Shown here in pieces: positions 44,531 to 54,106 of a stretch of DNA of 64,000 bases. Where the stretch lies: positions 62,001 to 126,000 of the forward strand of contig NZ_JACYTQ010000006.1 of the NCBI RefSeq assembly GCF_014841125.1, written 5' to 3'. The notes under the pieces are model-generated. The model was not told the origin of the DNA, ran no database searches, and was given only the letters and a program-made list of their open reading frames with translations. Positions within the stretch are counted from its first letter, which is position 1, and the number at the start of each line of letters is the position of its first letter. This stretch comes from Echinicola arenosa. Lineage in GTDB: Bacteria; Bacteroidota; Bacteroidia; Cytophagales; Cyclobacteriaceae. Made by a program: the position numbers and the translations under genes.

Positions 44531-44548
44531 GGTTTTGTTTGGAAAGCA

Positions 44549-45109
44549 TTAGACTTTCATGATTTCTGCTTCTTTTTTCTCGAAGAGTGCATCAATTTTG
44601 CTGGAAAACTGATCAGTAAGTTTTTGGACAGCATCTTCAGCTCTTTTGATCTCATCTTCTGGAGCACCATCTTTCTGAAGTTTTTTTAGAGCGTCATTGG
44701 TTTCTTTTCTGACGTTTCTAACACTTATCTTACCGTTTTCACAATCATTTTTGACTTGTTTTACCAATGATTTTCTTCTTTCCTCGGTAAGAGGGGGGAT
44801 GGTCAAAATCACGATTTCGCCGTTGTTTTGAGGAGCAAGTCCCAAGTCAGAGTTGATGATAGCTTTTTCGATTTCACCTATCAGGTTTTTTTCCCAAGGT
44901 TTGATGCTAAGGGTTCTGGCATCTGGAGTAGTGATGGAAGCTACTTGCTGGATTGGTGTTGGAGCACCATAGTAGCTGACCATTATACCATCCAATAAGT
45001 TTGGCATGGCTTTACCCGCTCTGATTTTTAGTAACTCTGCTGCTGTGTGGTCCACAGACTTCTGCATAAGTTCTTTGGCTTCATCGAGTTCTAACTGTAT
45101 CTCTTCCAT
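44549..45109 (-). CDS. frr: Ribosome recycling factor
   Basis: RRF splits post-termination ribosomes together with EF-G. The 186-residue product has the expected all-helical first and last parts (KSVDHTAAELLKIRAGKA, with the conserved R-x-G-K-A) and the small beta domain with YYGAPTPIQQVA. Length is as in other bacteria. It lies 12 bases after pyrH on the - strand, the common pyrH-frr pairing. A hairpin terminator follows. Confidence 0.97.
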   Translation of the reverse strand: MEEIQLELDEAKELMQKSVDHTAAELLKIRAGKAMPNLLDGIMVSYYGAPTPIQQVASITTPDARTLSIKPWEKNLIGEIEKAIINSDLGLAPQNNGEIVILTIPPLTEERRKSLVKQVKNDCENGKISVRNVRKETNDALKKLQKDGAPEDEIKRAEDAVQKLTDQFSSKIDALFEKKEAEIMKV

Positions 45110-45121
45110 TTTTAATATCGC

Positions 45122-45832
45122 TTATTTAGATGTAATTAAAGTACCAACTTCTTCGCCTTTAATCAAGTCGTACAAATTTCCTGCCTTGTTCATGTCAAAA
45201 ACAATGATAGGAAGGTTATTTTCCTGACAAAGCGTAAATGCTGTCATATCCATGACATTGAGGTTTTTCTCGTACACTTCCTGAAAGGAAATATTCGTAT
45301 ATCTTTCAGCAGTGGCATCTTTTTCAGGATCAGCTGTGTAAACGCCATCTACGCGGGTTCCTTTGAGTACAACTTCAGATTCTATTTCAATGGCTCTCAA
45401 GCTGGCAGTAGAGTCTGTTGTGAAGTAAGGGTTGCCAATACCAGCGCCGAAAATCACAATACGACCTTTCTCTAGGTGTCGGATGGCTCTTCTTCTGATA
45501 AACGGCTCACAAACACTTTCGATTTTTATACCGGACATCAATCTGGTATACATCCCGTTTTGCTCCAAAGAGCTCTGCAAAGCCATCGCATTGATTAAAG
45601 TGGCCAGCATTCCCATATAATCACCCTGCACACGGTCTATTCCTACTTTCTCACCCTGAACACCTCTGAAAATATTTCCGCCTCCTATAACAATGGCGAT
45701 TTCAACCCCCAGGTCTTTTACTTTTTTGATCTCCTGGGTGTATTGCTTCAATTTGTTGGAGTCAATTCCGTAGCCATTTGCTCCCATTAAAGCTTCACCA
45801 CTGAGTTTTAGCAGAATTCTTTTGTACTTCAT
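45122..45832 (-). CDS. pyrH: UMP kinase
   Basis: PyrH phosphorylates UMP to UDP; it is the hexameric bacterial enzyme of the amino-acid-kinase fold. Landmarks are KLSGEALMG at the start, the IGGGNIFRG glycine-rich loop near residue 50, and [12 protein letters not shown] near residue 160. Length of 236 aa is normal. It heads the pyrH-frr pair. A -7 box on the - strand about 60 bases upstream may be its promoter. Confidence 0.97.
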   Translation of the reverse strand: MKYKRILLKLSGEALMGANGYGIDSNKLKQYTQEIKKVKDLGVEIAIVIGGGNIFRGVQGEKVGIDRVQGDYMGMLATLINAMALQSSLEQNGMYTRLMSGIKIESVCEPFIRRRAIRHLEKGRIVIFGAGIGNPYFTTDSTASLRAIEIESEVVLKGTRVDGVYTADPEKDATAERYTNISFQEVYEKNLNVMDMTAFTLCQENNLPIIVFDMNKAGNLYDLIKGEEVGTLITSK

Positions 45833-45892
45833 AATTTGCGATCGATTAGCAGCGTGTTGTATTTGATATTTTTATAGAATAGATAAACTCGA

Positions 45893-45900
45893 CAAATATA
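45893..45900 (-). promoter_or_regulatory. Candidate -7 box (TATATTTG) for pyrH-frr
   Basis: Read on the - strand, bases 45900-45893 are TATATTTG, fitting TAnnTTTG. Transcription would begin near 45887, leaving a 5' leader of about 55 bases before pyrH. No -33 TTTG at 19-21 bases was found. Confidence 0.4.
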
Positions 45901-45933
45901 GATTCTTGAGACAAGAAAATTAAATCTAAGTTT

Positions 45934-46428
45934 CTAAAATTGTATCAAAACTTGATTTTTTTCAACACTATCCCCATTAGTTACTAGGATTTTTTTTATT
46001 TCTCCTTCTCCTGGAGACTTGATGATATTCTCCATTTTCATGGCTTCCAAGATCAATAATGGCTGATCTTTCTTTACAACTTCCCCTTCTTGGATTTTGA
46101 TTTCAAGAATCAATCCGGGCATAGGGGCATGGATAGCAGTTATTTGGGAGTTTGCTTGGCCGTTCATGCCAAGTTTTTCGAGGAGTAGGTCAAATTTGTC
46201 TTTTACCAAGACTTGAGCTTCTTTATTGTTAAGCTTCAGGGTTAATAGTTTTTTCACTTTGTCCAAGTGTACAAGCTCAATATTGTAAGATTTATTGTTT
46301 CGGATAATATGGAAATGTCGATCATCTATCTGGCTCAAATCCCATTCAATAGGATTTCCGTTGATCAAAAAGCGCTCTCCATCCGACTCAATACTAAAGT
46401 TATCTTCGTTTATGGTAACTGAGTACAT
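45934..46428 (-). CDS. Biotinyl/lipoyl carrier protein (BCCP-like)
   Basis: A 164-residue protein whose C-terminal about 70 residues form a biotinyl domain with the attachment motif EAMKMEN; K131 is the expected biotinylated lysine, and PMPG lies about 28 residues before it. The N-terminal half is a small beta-rich region seen in carrier subunits of acyl-CoA carboxylases or decarboxylases. No carboxylase or transcarboxylase gene lies nearby, so its enzyme partner is elsewhere. The start is the ATG at 46428; a longer reading would overlap the divergent aminopeptidase gene. Confidence 0.88.
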   Translation of the reverse strand: MYSVTINEDNFSIESDGERFLINGNPIEWDLSQIDDRHFHIIRNNKSYNIELVHLDKVKKLLTLKLNNKEAQVLVKDKFDLLLEKLGMNGQANSQITAIHAPMPGLILEIKIQEGEVVKKDQPLLILEAMKMENIIKSPGEGEIKKILVTNGDSVEKNQVLIQF

Positions 46429-46476
46429 TTGATTTATTTTAGCAATAAATATACAATTAATCTTTAATAGGCCTTT

Positions 46477-49056
46477 ATGAATATTAAATTCTCTTTTGCC
46501 CTGATGATAGGGGCTTTGGTGTTTTTCGCATGTCAATCACAGAAAAGTACCATTCAGTCACCGGATTTTTTTCAGGATTCTGTGAAAATTGAAAAGTTTA
46601 TAATCAAAGAGGTTTCTATTGCCGAAAAAAAGCAACAGGAGATAGTCGCTTATCGTCCAAGCCCAGAAAGGAAATTTGATTTGCTTCATTCGAGCTTGGA
46701 TATCAGCTTTGACTTTCAGAGAAAATTGGTTTTTGGAGACGCAAAGTTATTACTCAAGCCCTATTTCTATAATCAAAACCAATTGGCTCTAGATGCTAAG
46801 GATTTTGATATCCACGAAGTAAAATTGGTAGAAGAGGGGAATGAAAAACCATTGGGGATCAGTTATAATAGCGAAAAATTGCTAATCTACTTGCCTAAGG
46901 AATACAGTATGGAAGATACGGTTAAAATAGGGATAAAGTACACTGCTCACCCTAGCAGGAATAGTGGTGAAGGTAGTGTGGCCATTACAGATAACCAAGG
47001 GCTGTATTTTATAAATCCAGATAGCTCTGAGATGAAGCCAACCCAGATTTGGACGCAAGGTGAGACCAATCATAATTCCAAATGGTTTCCGACCATTGAT
47101 GTGCCCAATGAACGGGCTACACATGATCTCAAGTTAACAGTGCCTGAGGCTTTTACCACCGTTAGTAATGGGGAGTTAATAGATCAATTGCATAACCAAG
47201 ATGGAACTCGGACAGATCATTGGGAGATGAGTCAAGCTATCGCGCCTTATTTGGTGGCCTTTGCTGCTGGTGATTTTGTAAAAATAGAAGATCAAGCTGG
47301 AGACTTGTCGCTAGGGTATTATGTTGAAAGCCAATATGCTGAAGGAGCAAAGAAGGTTTTCAAAAGGGCCCCGGAAATGATTGCGTTTTACTCGGAATTA
47401 TTAGGTGTTTCTTATCCTTGGAAAAAGTATGATCAGGTCGTGGTAAGAGATTTTGTGTCAGGGGCCATGGAGAATACGACGGTATCCATCTTTATGGAAG
47501 AGCTTAATATGAATGTACGGGAAGCCATTGACAGCGAATATGATGGGATCATCGCCCATGAGCTTTTTCATCATTGGTTTGGAGACTATGTGACAACGGA
47601 GTCTTGGTCAAACTTACCGCTCAATGAGTCCTTTGCCAATTATGGGGAATACCTTTGGTATGAATATTTTGAAGGAAGAGATGCTGCTGATCTTCATCAT
47701 ATCGGAGAGATGGAAACTTACTTTTATGAAGCAGGGGAAAAACAGGTAGACTTGATTCGTTTTGAGTATGAGAATGATGAGGATATGTTTGATAGTCATT
47801 CTTATGCAAAAGGAGGAAGGGTCTTACATATGCTTAGGGATTACTTGGGGGATAAAGCATTTTTTCAAGGGTTGAATTTATATTTAAGGGAGCATGCGTT
47901 TAAGTCAGTGGAAGTGCATGACCTTAGATTGGCACTCGAAGAAGTTAGCGGAAGAGATTTAAACTGGTTTTTTGATCAATGGTTCCTTGCTTCAGGGCAC
48001 CCTAAGTTGGAAGTGGAGTGGGATTTCAGCCAGCCAGAAAATATCCTTTTAAGTGTAAAACAAATTCAGGATCTGACTTCAACGCCTTTGTATAGGATTC
48101 CATTTGAAGTAAGCTGGTATAGTGGTGATAAAAGGTTCAGTAAAAGATTCGAGCTTAACCAGGTTTCGCAACAATTTGCTTTAGAGAATGGAAGCCCTGT
48201 TGATTTGGTCATGTTTGATGAATTCAAAAAGACATTGGCTGAATTGAAAACAAAAAGGACAAAGAATGAATGGTTAAGGCAGTTTGAGCTTTCCAAATCA
48301 GGGGTTTCAAGGTATGAAGCACTTGACAGCTTAGCAGCGAGGGAGATGTCTGAAGAGGAAATTGACTTTATTATCAAAAGAGGGTTAGATGATGCTTTTT
48401 GGCCGATAAGGGAAGTGACAATGAGAAGTTTTAGTGATTATTTCACTTCTGAAGATTTGTTGAAAGAGTTAGTGGATTTAGCAACAAATGATTCTAGTAA
48501 CAGTGTCAAAGCCTCGGCAATTGAGACACTTTCGGAGAACAAAGCCCCAAATATGGAAACAAATTACCTGCTTTGGATGGAAGATTCTTCCTATTATGTT
48601 ACTGGTGCTGCATTATCGGCTTTTCTGGAGCTTGAGGATGCCCACTTGGATAAGAAAGAAGTGGCTTATTTATTCGAGGAAGAGGGGAGTATCAGAACAA
48701 TTGTCCCATTGGTTGATTTTTATACAAGTGAGATGATCCCAGGTAAGGGGGGGTGGTTGCATCAGCAATTTGAAAAAACATCTGGTCAGGATCTATACTA
48801 CCTTATCGGGTATTATGGGGATTATTTTACCAAGCTACCTGAAGAGGGCAGTGGAAAGGCCATTGATAATCTCAGAAAAATAGCGAGCAATCACAAAGAT
48901 GCCTATATGAGATTGGCTGCATTTCAGGCCTTATTTGGTTTCATTGATGACGAAGGGGTCAAGGAAATCGTGATGCGGATTTATACCGAAGAGAGGGACC
49001 CTGAGGTTAAAAGTGCTGAAGATTACTTTTTAGCTCCATACCGAGATGAAAATTAA
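46477..49056 (+). CDS. M1-family aminopeptidase lipoprotein
   Basis: A zinc aminopeptidase (859 aa) exported as a lipoprotein (lipobox VFFAC, C19). The substrate-binding GAMEN is at residues 329-333 and the zinc site HELFH-x18-E uses H361, H365 and E384, with catalytic E362. After the catalytic and beta domains (to about residue 620), the last about 240 residues are helical, with HEAT-like repeats, as in many M1 C-terminal domains. It probably trims peptides at the cell envelope. It is divergent from the biotinyl-protein gene over 48 bases and precedes the tRNA/tuf block. Confidence 0.94.
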   Translation: MNIKFSFALMIGALVFFACQSQKSTIQSPDFFQDSVKIEKFIIKEVSIAEKKQQEIVAYRPSPERKFDLLHSSLDISFDFQRKLVFGDAKLLLKPYFYNQNQLALDAKDFDIHEVKLVEEGNEKPLGISYNSEKLLIYLPKEYSMEDTVKIGIKYTAHPSRNSGEGSVAITDNQGLYFINPDSSEMKPTQIWTQGETNHNSKWFPTIDVPNERATHDLKLTVPEAFTTVSNGELIDQLHNQDGTRTDHWEMSQAIAPYLVAFAAGDFVKIEDQAGDLSLGYYVESQYAEGAKKVFKRAPEMIAFYSELLGVSYPWKKYDQVVVRDFVSGAMENTTVSIFMEELNMNVREAIDSEYDGIIAHELFHHWFGDYVTTESWSNLPLNESFANYGEYLWYEYFEGRDAADLHHIGEMETYFYEAGEKQVDLIRFEYENDEDMFDSHSYAKGGRVLHMLRDYLGDKAFFQGLNLYLREHAFKSVEVHDLRLALEEVSGRDLNWFFDQWFLASGHPKLEVEWDFSQPENILLSVKQIQDLTSTPLYRIPFEVSWYSGDKRFSKRFELNQVSQQFALENGSPVDLVMFDEFKKTLAELKTKRTKNEWLRQFELSKSGVSRYEALDSLAAREMSEEEIDFIIKRGLDDAFWPIREVTMRSFSDYFTSEDLLKELVDLATNDSSNSVKASAIETLSENKAPNMETNYLLWMEDSSYYVTGAALSAFLELEDAHLDKKEVAYLFEEEGSIRTIVPLVDFYTSEMIPGKGGWLHQQFEKTSGQDLYYLIGYYGDYFTKLPEEGSGKAIDNLRKIASNHKDAYMRLAAFQALFGFIDDEGVKEIVMRIYTEERDPEVKSAEDYFLAPYRDEN

Positions 49057-49120
49057 TCTGCTGATAAAGAAAAGCTTAGTAAAAAAGGTGTAAAAAACTT
49101 GTGTAATTTTTGTTCAATAT

Positions 49121-49151
49121 TTTGAATGTTTCAGAAAAGGGTATAATTTTG
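49121..49151 (+). promoter_or_regulatory. Promoter of the tRNA-tuf block
   Basis: TTTG at 49121-49124 and TAATTTTG at 49144-49151, separated by 19 bases, match the Bacteroidota promoter TTTG-N19-TAnnTTTG at every fixed position. Transcription should begin near 49157, about 65 bases before tRNA-Tyr. Confidence 0.85.
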
Positions 49152-49222
49152 CCATCCGTTAAGACAAACAAAAAAGAACAAAAGAGTTCAGAAAAGGTCT
49201 TAAGGATTTGAAATATTGAAAA

Positions 49223-49305
49223 GGGGGAATACCAAAGCGGCCAACTGGGACGGACTGTAAATCCGTTGACTTATGTCTTCACAGGTTCGAATCCTGTTTC
49301 CCCCA
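49223..49305 (+). tRNA. tRNA-Tyr (GTA)
   Basis: A class II tRNA of 83 bases. The acceptor stem GGGGGAA (49223-49229) pairs with TTCCCCC (49298-49304), with A305 as discriminator. The anticodon loop CTGTAAA gives GTA (Tyr), a long variable arm follows, and the T loop reads GGTTCGAATCC. The 3' CCA is not encoded. Confidence 0.97.
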
Positions 49306-49519
49306 CACTTTATATTTCCACAGTTTTTACTAAATTTGTGGGAACTATACAGCAAAAGTTCTTCAAAAAGGAACACGACGATTGAAATTATTGTCAAGAG
49401 TTGATATTCTTTAGAAAGATTTTGGTATGTATATTCGGTCCAATCAGTTATTACTGAAAGGATTACAAAGAGCACTTTTAAAGTGTTTGATAGCGTAGAT
49501 AAAAGCATTAGAGTAATAA

Positions 49520-49592
49520 GCGGGAGTAGCTCAGTTGGTAGAGCGGCAGCCTTCCAAGCTGCAGGTCGCGGGTTCGAGCCTCGTCTCCCGCT
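49520..49592 (+). tRNA. tRNA-Gly (TCC)
   Basis: A 73-base tRNA. Acceptor GCGGGAG pairs with CTCCCGC, discriminator T. D arm AGCTCAGTTGGTAGAGC, anticodon loop CTTCCAA with anticodon TCC (Gly), and T arm GGGTTCGAGCC are all present. CCA is not encoded. The 214 bases between it and tRNA-Tyr hold only a lone TAAATTTG box (49331-49338) without a matching -33 box. Confidence 0.96.
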
Positions 49593-49628
49593 CTATGCTA
49601 TTTATGGCATAGATAATAAATGTTATCA

Positions 49629-49700
49629 GCCGACGTAGCTCAGGGGTAGAGTGCTTCCTTGGTAAGGAAGAGGTCACGGGTTCAAATCCCGTCGTTGGCT
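49629..49700 (+). tRNA. tRNA-Thr (GGT)
   Basis: A 72-base tRNA. Acceptor GCCGACG pairs with CGTTGGC (one G-T pair), discriminator T. Anticodon stem CTTCC/GGAAG holds the loop TTGGTAA, anticodon GGT (Thr). T arm GGGTTCAAATCCC. CCA is not encoded. It lies 60 bases before tuf. Confidence 0.96.
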
Positions 49701-49760
49701 CAGTGACATTAGAAAAATTTAACTAATTCATATCATTAACTAAACAGAGGATTTTCACGC

Positions 49761-50948
49761 ATGGCAAAAGCAACCTTTGACCGTTCCAAACCGCACGTAA
49801 ATATCGGTACTATTGGTCACGTCGATCATGGTAAGACTACCTTGACAGCTGCCATTACTACTGTATTGGCCAGAAAGGGTCTTTCTGAATTAAGAGATTT
49901 CTCATCTATCGATAACGCTCCAGAAGAGAAAGAAAGAGGTATCACCATTAACACTTCTCACGTAGAGTATCAAACTGAGTCAAGACACTACGCTCACGTA
50001 GATTGTCCTGGTCACGCCGATTACGTGAAAAACATGGTGACTGGTGCTGCGCAGATGGACGGTGCTATTCTAGTAGTTGCTGCCACTGACGGACCAATGC
50101 CTCAGACTAGAGAGCACATCCTTCTTGCTCGTCAGGTAGGTGTACCAGCTCTAGTAGTATTTTTGAATAAAGTTGACTTAGTAGATGATGCTGAGCTTCT
50201 TGAGCTTGTAGATATGGAAGTAAGAGAATTGCTTTCTTTCTATGACTTCGACGGAGACAATATTCCAGTTATTTCTGGTTCTGCTCTTGGTGCACTTAAT
50301 GGTGAGCCTCAGTGGGAAGAGAAAGTAATGGAGTTGATGGATGCAGTTGATAGCTATATTCCACTTCCTGAGCGTCTTGTTGACAAAGATTTCTTGATGC
50401 CTGTAGAAGACGTATTCTCGATCACTGGTCGTGGTACTGTAGCTACTGGTAGAATTGAAAGAGGTGTAATTAACTCTGGTGACCCTGTAGATATCATCGG
50501 TATGGGTGCTGAAGGTCTTAAGTCTACCGTTACTGGTGTTGAGATGTTCCGTAAGATTTTGGATAGAGGTGAAGCTGGTGATAACGTTGGTCTATTGCTA
50601 AGAGGTATTGAAAAGTCTCAGATCAAGAGAGGTATGATTATCTGTAAGCCTGGATCTGTAACCCCTCACGCTCACTTCAATGCTGAAGTTTACGTTCTTT
50701 CAAAAGAAGAAGGTGGACGTCACACTCCATTCTTTAACAAGTATCGTCCTCAGTTCTACTTAAGAACAACTGACGTAACTGGAGAGATCAAACTTCCTGA
50801 AAACGTTGAAATGGTTATGCCAGGTGATAACGTTACAATGGAGGTTACTTTGATCAACCCAATTGCACTTGAGAAAGGTCTACGTTTCGCTATCCGTGAA
50901 GGTGGTAGAACTGTAGGTGCCGGACAGGTAACTGAAATTCTTGACTAA
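49761..50948 (+). CDS. tuf: Elongation factor Tu
   Basis: EF-Tu brings aminoacyl-tRNA to the ribosome. The GTPase motifs GHVDHGKT (residues 19-26), DCPGHADY and NKVD are intact, and the 395-residue length is standard. Codon use is more biased than in neighbouring genes (frequent CTT, GGT, GTT), as expected for a very highly expressed gene. It lies downstream of three tRNA genes with no terminator between, so all are probably on one transcript from the promoter at 49121. Confidence 0.98.
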   Translation: MAKATFDRSKPHVNIGTIGHVDHGKTTLTAAITTVLARKGLSELRDFSSIDNAPEEKERGITINTSHVEYQTESRHYAHVDCPGHADYVKNMVTGAAQMDGAILVVAATDGPMPQTREHILLARQVGVPALVVFLNKVDLVDDAELLELVDMEVRELLSFYDFDGDNIPVISGSALGALNGEPQWEEKVMELMDAVDSYIPLPERLVDKDFLMPVEDVFSITGRGTVATGRIERGVINSGDPVDIIGMGAEGLKSTVTGVEMFRKILDRGEAGDNVGLLLRGIEKSQIKRGMIICKPGSVTPHAHFNAEVYVLSKEEGGRHTPFFNKYRPQFYLRTTDVTGEIKLPENVEMVMPGDNVTMEVTLINPIALEKGLRFAIREGGRTVGAGQVTEILD

Positions 50949-50971
50949 TATTAATATCAAGATATAAATTC

Positions 50972-51008
50972 AAATGCGATTCTGAAATTTTCAGAGTCGC
51001 ATTTGTTT
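50972..51008 (+). terminator. Hairpin terminator after tuf
   Basis: A long stem pairs AAATGCGATTCTGAA with TTCAGAGTCGCATTT (one T-G pair), ending in a T-rich tail. It overlaps the -33 box of the next promoter, so the tuf unit ends where the tRNA-Trp/secE unit begins. Confidence 0.8.
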
Positions 51009-51033
51009 CTTTATAGAATAATACCTACTTTTG
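51002..51033 (+). promoter_or_regulatory. Promoter of tRNA-Trp-secE-nusG-rpl unit
   Basis: TTTG at 51002-51005 and TACTTTTG at 51026-51033 are separated by 20 bases and fit the Bacteroidota promoter form. The expected start of transcription is near 51039, about 22 bases before tRNA-Trp. Confidence 0.8.
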
Positions 51034-51060
51034 CATTCCTTTTGGAAGGTAAATAAACAC

Positions 51061-51131
51061 ACGGGCATAGTTCAATGGCAGAATAGCGGTCTCCAAAACC
51101 GTTGATGGGAGTTCGAATCTCTCTGCCCGTG
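51061..51131 (+). tRNA. tRNA-Trp (CCA)
   Basis: A 71-base tRNA. Acceptor ACGGGCA pairs with TGCCCGT, discriminator G. The anticodon loop CTCCAAA carries CCA (Trp), and the T arm reads GAGTTCGAATCTC. It sits 18 bases before secE, a common Bacteroidota arrangement (tuf-trnW-secE). Confidence 0.96.
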
Positions 51132-51149
51132 CAATTAAAATTGTAAACC

Positions 51150-51338
51150 ATGAATGTAAAAAACTTTGTTGTAGAGTCGATAGACGAAATGAAGAATAAG
51201 GTTACATGGCCTAAGTATTCTTCGTTGCAAAGCAACGCTGTGTTGGTTCTTGTTGCCTCTTTAATATTTGCTGTAGTTATTGGCTTGATTAACCTGAGCT
51301 TCGAGAACGTCATGAAATGGTTTTATGATTTATTCTAA
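51150..51338 (+). CDS. secE: Preprotein translocase subunit SecE
   Basis: SecE stabilises the SecY channel. The 62-residue protein has the amphipathic start with the conserved E-x-K-K/N-V-x-W-P motif (DEMKNKVTWPK), followed by one hydrophobic helix at about residues 30-50. This is the short single-span form, typical outside the Gammaproteobacteria. It lies between tRNA-Trp and nusG. Confidence 0.96.
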   Translation: MNVKNFVVESIDEMKNKVTWPKYSSLQSNAVLVLVASLIFAVVIGLINLSFENVMKWFYDLF

Positions 51339-51356
51339 TAGAATCAAAAATTACTG

Positions 51357-51914
51357 ATGGCAGAACATAAATGGTATGTACTCAGAGTGGTGGCTGGGCA
51401 AGAAAAAAAGGCCAAATCCTATTTGGACAATGAAATTGCTCGTCAAAAGCTGGAGGATTTTATTCCTGAGGTTTTGATACCTTCTGAAAAAGTATATGAA
51501 ATGCGCAATGGCAAAAAGAGAGTCAGAGAAAGAAACTTCTTTCCTGGCTATGTTTTGGTTAATGCGGATTTGTCCCATGGTGAAGCCAATCACGTAATTA
51601 CGAGTATCCCGGGTGTTATCGGGTTTCTTGGAGCAAATGCAGGAGGAGCTTCCAAAACTCCTGAACCATTACGACAATCTGAAGTCAACCGTATCTTAGG
51701 TAGGGTTGAAGGGATTGATGAATTTGCTGAGAAATTGGATACGCCATATATAGTTGGAGAGAGCGTTAAAGTAATGGACGGTCCTTTCAGTGGTTTCTCG
51801 GGAACAATAGAAGAGGTGTTTGAAGACAAGAAAAAACTTAATGTTATGGTTAAGATTTTCGGTCGGAACACGCCTGTCGAATTAAACTTTATGCAAGTAG
51901 AAAAACAAGACTAG
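51357..51914 (+). CDS. nusG: Transcription termination/antitermination factor NusG
   Basis: NusG binds RNA polymerase and couples transcription to translation. The 185-residue product has the NGN domain from residue 4 ([28 protein letters not shown]) and a C-terminal KOW domain ([18 protein letters not shown]). It starts 18 bases after secE and ends three bases before rplK, so it is part of the secE-nusG-rplKAJL unit. Confidence 0.97.
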   Translation: MAEHKWYVLRVVAGQEKKAKSYLDNEIARQKLEDFIPEVLIPSEKVYEMRNGKKRVRERNFFPGYVLVNADLSHGEANHVITSIPGVIGFLGANAGGASKTPEPLRQSEVNRILGRVEGIDEFAEKLDTPYIVGESVKVMDGPFSGFSGTIEEVFEDKKKLNVMVKIFGRNTPVELNFMQVEKQD

Positions 51915-51917
51915 GAA

Positions 51918-52361
51918 ATGGCTAAGGAAATTACTGGTTATCTGAAATTACAGGTTAAAGGTGGCCAGGCAAATCCATCTCCTCCGGTTGGTCCGGCCCT
52001 TGGTTCAAAGGGTTTGAACATCATGGAGTTCTGTAAGCAGTTCAATGCTAGAACTCAGGACAAAATGGGTCAAGTTGTCCCTGTCCTTGTTACGATTTAT
52101 TCGGACAAGTCTTTTGATTTCGTAGTAAAAACTCCTCCAGCAGCAAATATGTTGTTAGAGGCGGCGAAATTAAAAGGTGGTTCACCAGAACCAAACAGAA
52201 AGAAAGTTGGCTCTGTTACCTGGGATCAAGTTAAAGAAATTGCTGAGGTGAAAATGCCTGACTTGAATGCCTTTAAGGTAGAATCTGCAATGAAAATGGT
52301 TGCAGGTACGGCAAGAAGTATGGGAATCACAGTTTCAGGAAAAGCTCCTTGGGAGGAATAA
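51918..52361 (+). CDS. rplK: 50S ribosomal protein L11
   Basis: L11 binds 23S rRNA at the GTPase centre, the site of thiostrepton-type antibiotics. The Pro-rich helix near the N-terminus ([18 protein letters not shown]) and the C-terminal RNA-binding domain ([10 protein letters not shown] end) are intact, and 147 aa is the normal length. It lies three bases after nusG and ten before rplA. Confidence 0.98.
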   Translation: MAKEITGYLKLQVKGGQANPSPPVGPALGSKGLNIMEFCKQFNARTQDKMGQVVPVLVTIYSDKSFDFVVKTPPAANMLLEAAKLKGGSPEPNRKKVGSVTWDQVKEIAEVKMPDLNAFKVESAMKMVAGTARSMGITVSGKAPWEE

Positions 52362-52371
52362 ATATAAAACA

Positions 52372-53070
52372 ATGGCTAAGTTAACAAAAAAGCAAAAAGA
52401 AGCTCTTTCTAAGTACGACCCAAGCCAGCAGTACTCCCTTACTGAGGCTTCTTCGATTGTCAAAGAAATCACCAATACTAAATTTGACGCTTCTGTAGAT
52501 GTTGATATCCGATTGGGTGTTGACCCTAGAAAAGCTGATCAGATGGTAAGAGGTGTGGTGGCTTTGCCTCACGGAACAGGAAAAGACGTAAAAGTACTTG
52601 TACTTTGTACTCCTGACAAAGAAGAAGAAGCTAAGGAAGCTGGAGCTGACTATGTTGGCTTAGATGACTATATTGCCAAGATCGAGGGTGGATGGACTGA
52701 CATTGATGTCATCATCACTATGCCCAACGTAATGGCTAAAGTAGGTAGATTAGGTAGAGTATTGGGTCCAAGGGGCTTGATGCCTAATCCAAAATCTGGT
52801 ACTGTTACCCTAGAAGTAGGTAAGGCAGTAAAAGAAGTTAAAGGAGGTAAAATCGACTTTAAAGTAGATAAATTCGGTATCGTACATGCAAGTGTAGGTA
52901 AAGTGTCTTTCGATCCTGAAAAGATTCTTGAAAACGCACAAGAACTTATCAATACTATCTCTAAGTTGAAGCCTGCTTCTTCTAAAGGTACTTACTTTAA
53001 GAGTATACATTTATCTAGCACAATGTCTCCTGGTATTGCAATTGATAAGGGGAGTATTCAAGGTATTTAA
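52372..53070 (+). CDS. rplA: 50S ribosomal protein L1
   Basis: L1 forms the stalk near the E site and in many bacteria represses its own operon. The ATG at 52372 gives MAKLTKKQ and 232 aa, matching the family; a longer reading into rplK is rejected. The conserved [19 protein letters not shown] stretch is at about residue 119. It ends two bases before rplJ. Confidence 0.98.
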   Translation: MAKLTKKQKEALSKYDPSQQYSLTEASSIVKEITNTKFDASVDVDIRLGVDPRKADQMVRGVVALPHGTGKDVKVLVLCTPDKEEEAKEAGADYVGLDDYIAKIEGGWTDIDVIITMPNVMAKVGRLGRVLGPRGLMPNPKSGTVTLEVGKAVKEVKGGKIDFKVDKFGIVHASVGKVSFDPEKILENAQELINTISKLKPASSKGTYFKSIHLSSTMSPGIAIDKGSIQGI

Positions 53071-53072
53071 TT

Positions 53073-53609
53073 ATGACTAGAGAGGAAAAAAAATCAATAA
53101 TCGAAAGTCTTACCGAGAAGTTTAAAGAAACTCCGCATTTCTATATCACAGATGCATCAGGTTTCAATGTTGCTCAGGTAAACGCTTTCAGAAGAATGTG
53201 TTTTGAGAAGGGCATTGAATATCGTGTTTACAAAAACACTTTTATCAAGAAAGCTCTAGAGAATCTTGACACAGATTATACAGAACTAGAAGGTACACTT
53301 AAAGGATTTTCAGGTGTTTTGTTTGCAACTGAAACTGCGAACCTACCTGCTAAGATTCTTAAAGAATACAGAAAAAAGGCTGGATCAAAAGAAACTAGAC
53401 CAGTTTTCAAAGGAGCTTCAATTGATAGCGACGTTTTTATTGGTGAATCCAATTTGGAAATGTTGTCATCTTTGAAGTCCAAAGAAGAACTATTGGGCGA
53501 AGTTATTGGATTGCTTCAGTCTCCTGCCAAGAATGTTATCTCTGCGCTTAAGAGCGGTCAGGATACTTTGGCTGGACTTGTTAAAACTCTTTCTGAAAGA
53601 GAATCATAA
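53073..53609 (+). CDS. rplJ: 50S ribosomal protein L10
   Basis: L10 anchors the L7/L12 stalk. The 178-residue product has the typical N-terminal RNA-binding part (EKFKETPHFYITDASGFNVAQVNAFR) and a C-terminal helix (SALKSGQDTLAGLVKTLSE) that binds L7/L12 dimers. A 53-base AT-rich gap separates it from rplL. Confidence 0.97.
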   Translation: MTREEKKSIIESLTEKFKETPHFYITDASGFNVAQVNAFRRMCFEKGIEYRVYKNTFIKKALENLDTDYTELEGTLKGFSGVLFATETANLPAKILKEYRKKAGSKETRPVFKGASIDSDVFIGESNLEMLSSLKSKEELLGEVIGLLQSPAKNVISALKSGQDTLAGLVKTLSERES

Positions 53610-53662
53610 TATCATTCAAATCAATTAAGTAAAAAAATCAGTTAATTTTAAATAATAATACA

Positions 53663-54040
53663 ATGGCAGATCTTAAAGCATTCGCTGAGCAGTTAGTTAA
53701 CTTGACTGTTAAAGAGGTTAGTGAATTAGCCGCAATATTGAAGGACGAGTATGGTATCGAACCTGCTGCCGCAGCTGCTCCAGTAATGGTAGCTGGTGGT
53801 GCTGGTGAAGGTGCTGGTGAAGAAGAAAAATCTTCTTTCGACGTGATCTTGAAAGCTGCTGGTGGACAGAAGTTGGCAGTAGTTAAATTGGTTAAAGAAT
53901 TGACCGGCCTTGGTCTTAAGGAAGCTAAAGAAGTAGTAGACGGCGCTCCTAAGGCTATCAAAGAAGGTATTGCAAAAGACGAAGCTGAAGCACTTAAGAA
54001 GCAACTTGAGGAAGCTGGTGCTGAAGTAGAGCTTAAATAA
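53663..54040 (+). CDS. rplL: 50S ribosomal protein L7/L12
   Basis: L7/L12 forms the flexible stalk that recruits translation factors. The N-terminal dimerisation helices are followed by an Ala/Gly-rich hinge (about residues 33-54) and the C-terminal domain ([23 protein letters not shown]). Length of 125 aa is normal. A strong hairpin follows before rpoB. Confidence 0.98.
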   Translation: MADLKAFAEQLVNLTVKEVSELAAILKDEYGIEPAAAAAPVMVAGGAGEGAGEEEKSSFDVILKAAGGQKLAVVKLVKELTGLGLKEAKEVVDGAPKAIKEGIAKDEAEALKKQLEEAGAEVELK

Positions 54041-54078
54041 TTTGAATAACCTCATCTAATAGGTGATGGTTATTGATT

Positions 54079-54106
54079 AGACCTGACTTTTAAGTCAGGT
54101 CTTTTC
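54079..54106 (+). terminator. Attenuator-type hairpin between rplL and rpoB
   Basis: AGACCTGACTT (54079-54089) pairs perfectly with AAGTCAGGTCT (54092-54102), with a minimal loop (in practice four or more bases) and a TTTT tail. Because no clear promoter lies between it and rpoB, it is more likely a partial terminator that lowers rpoBC relative to ribosomal-protein transcription, as known for E. coli. Confidence 0.75.

Noticed and set aside
49331-49338. TAAATTTG box between tRNA-Tyr and tRNA-Gly
   Set aside because: No TTTG at 19-21 bases upstream, and the long distance to tRNA-Gly makes a separate promoter doubtful.
49200-49508. Open frame on the - strand across tRNA-Tyr
   Set aside because: It is an antisense reading of a tRNA gene and flanking AT-rich DNA, with no homology seen.
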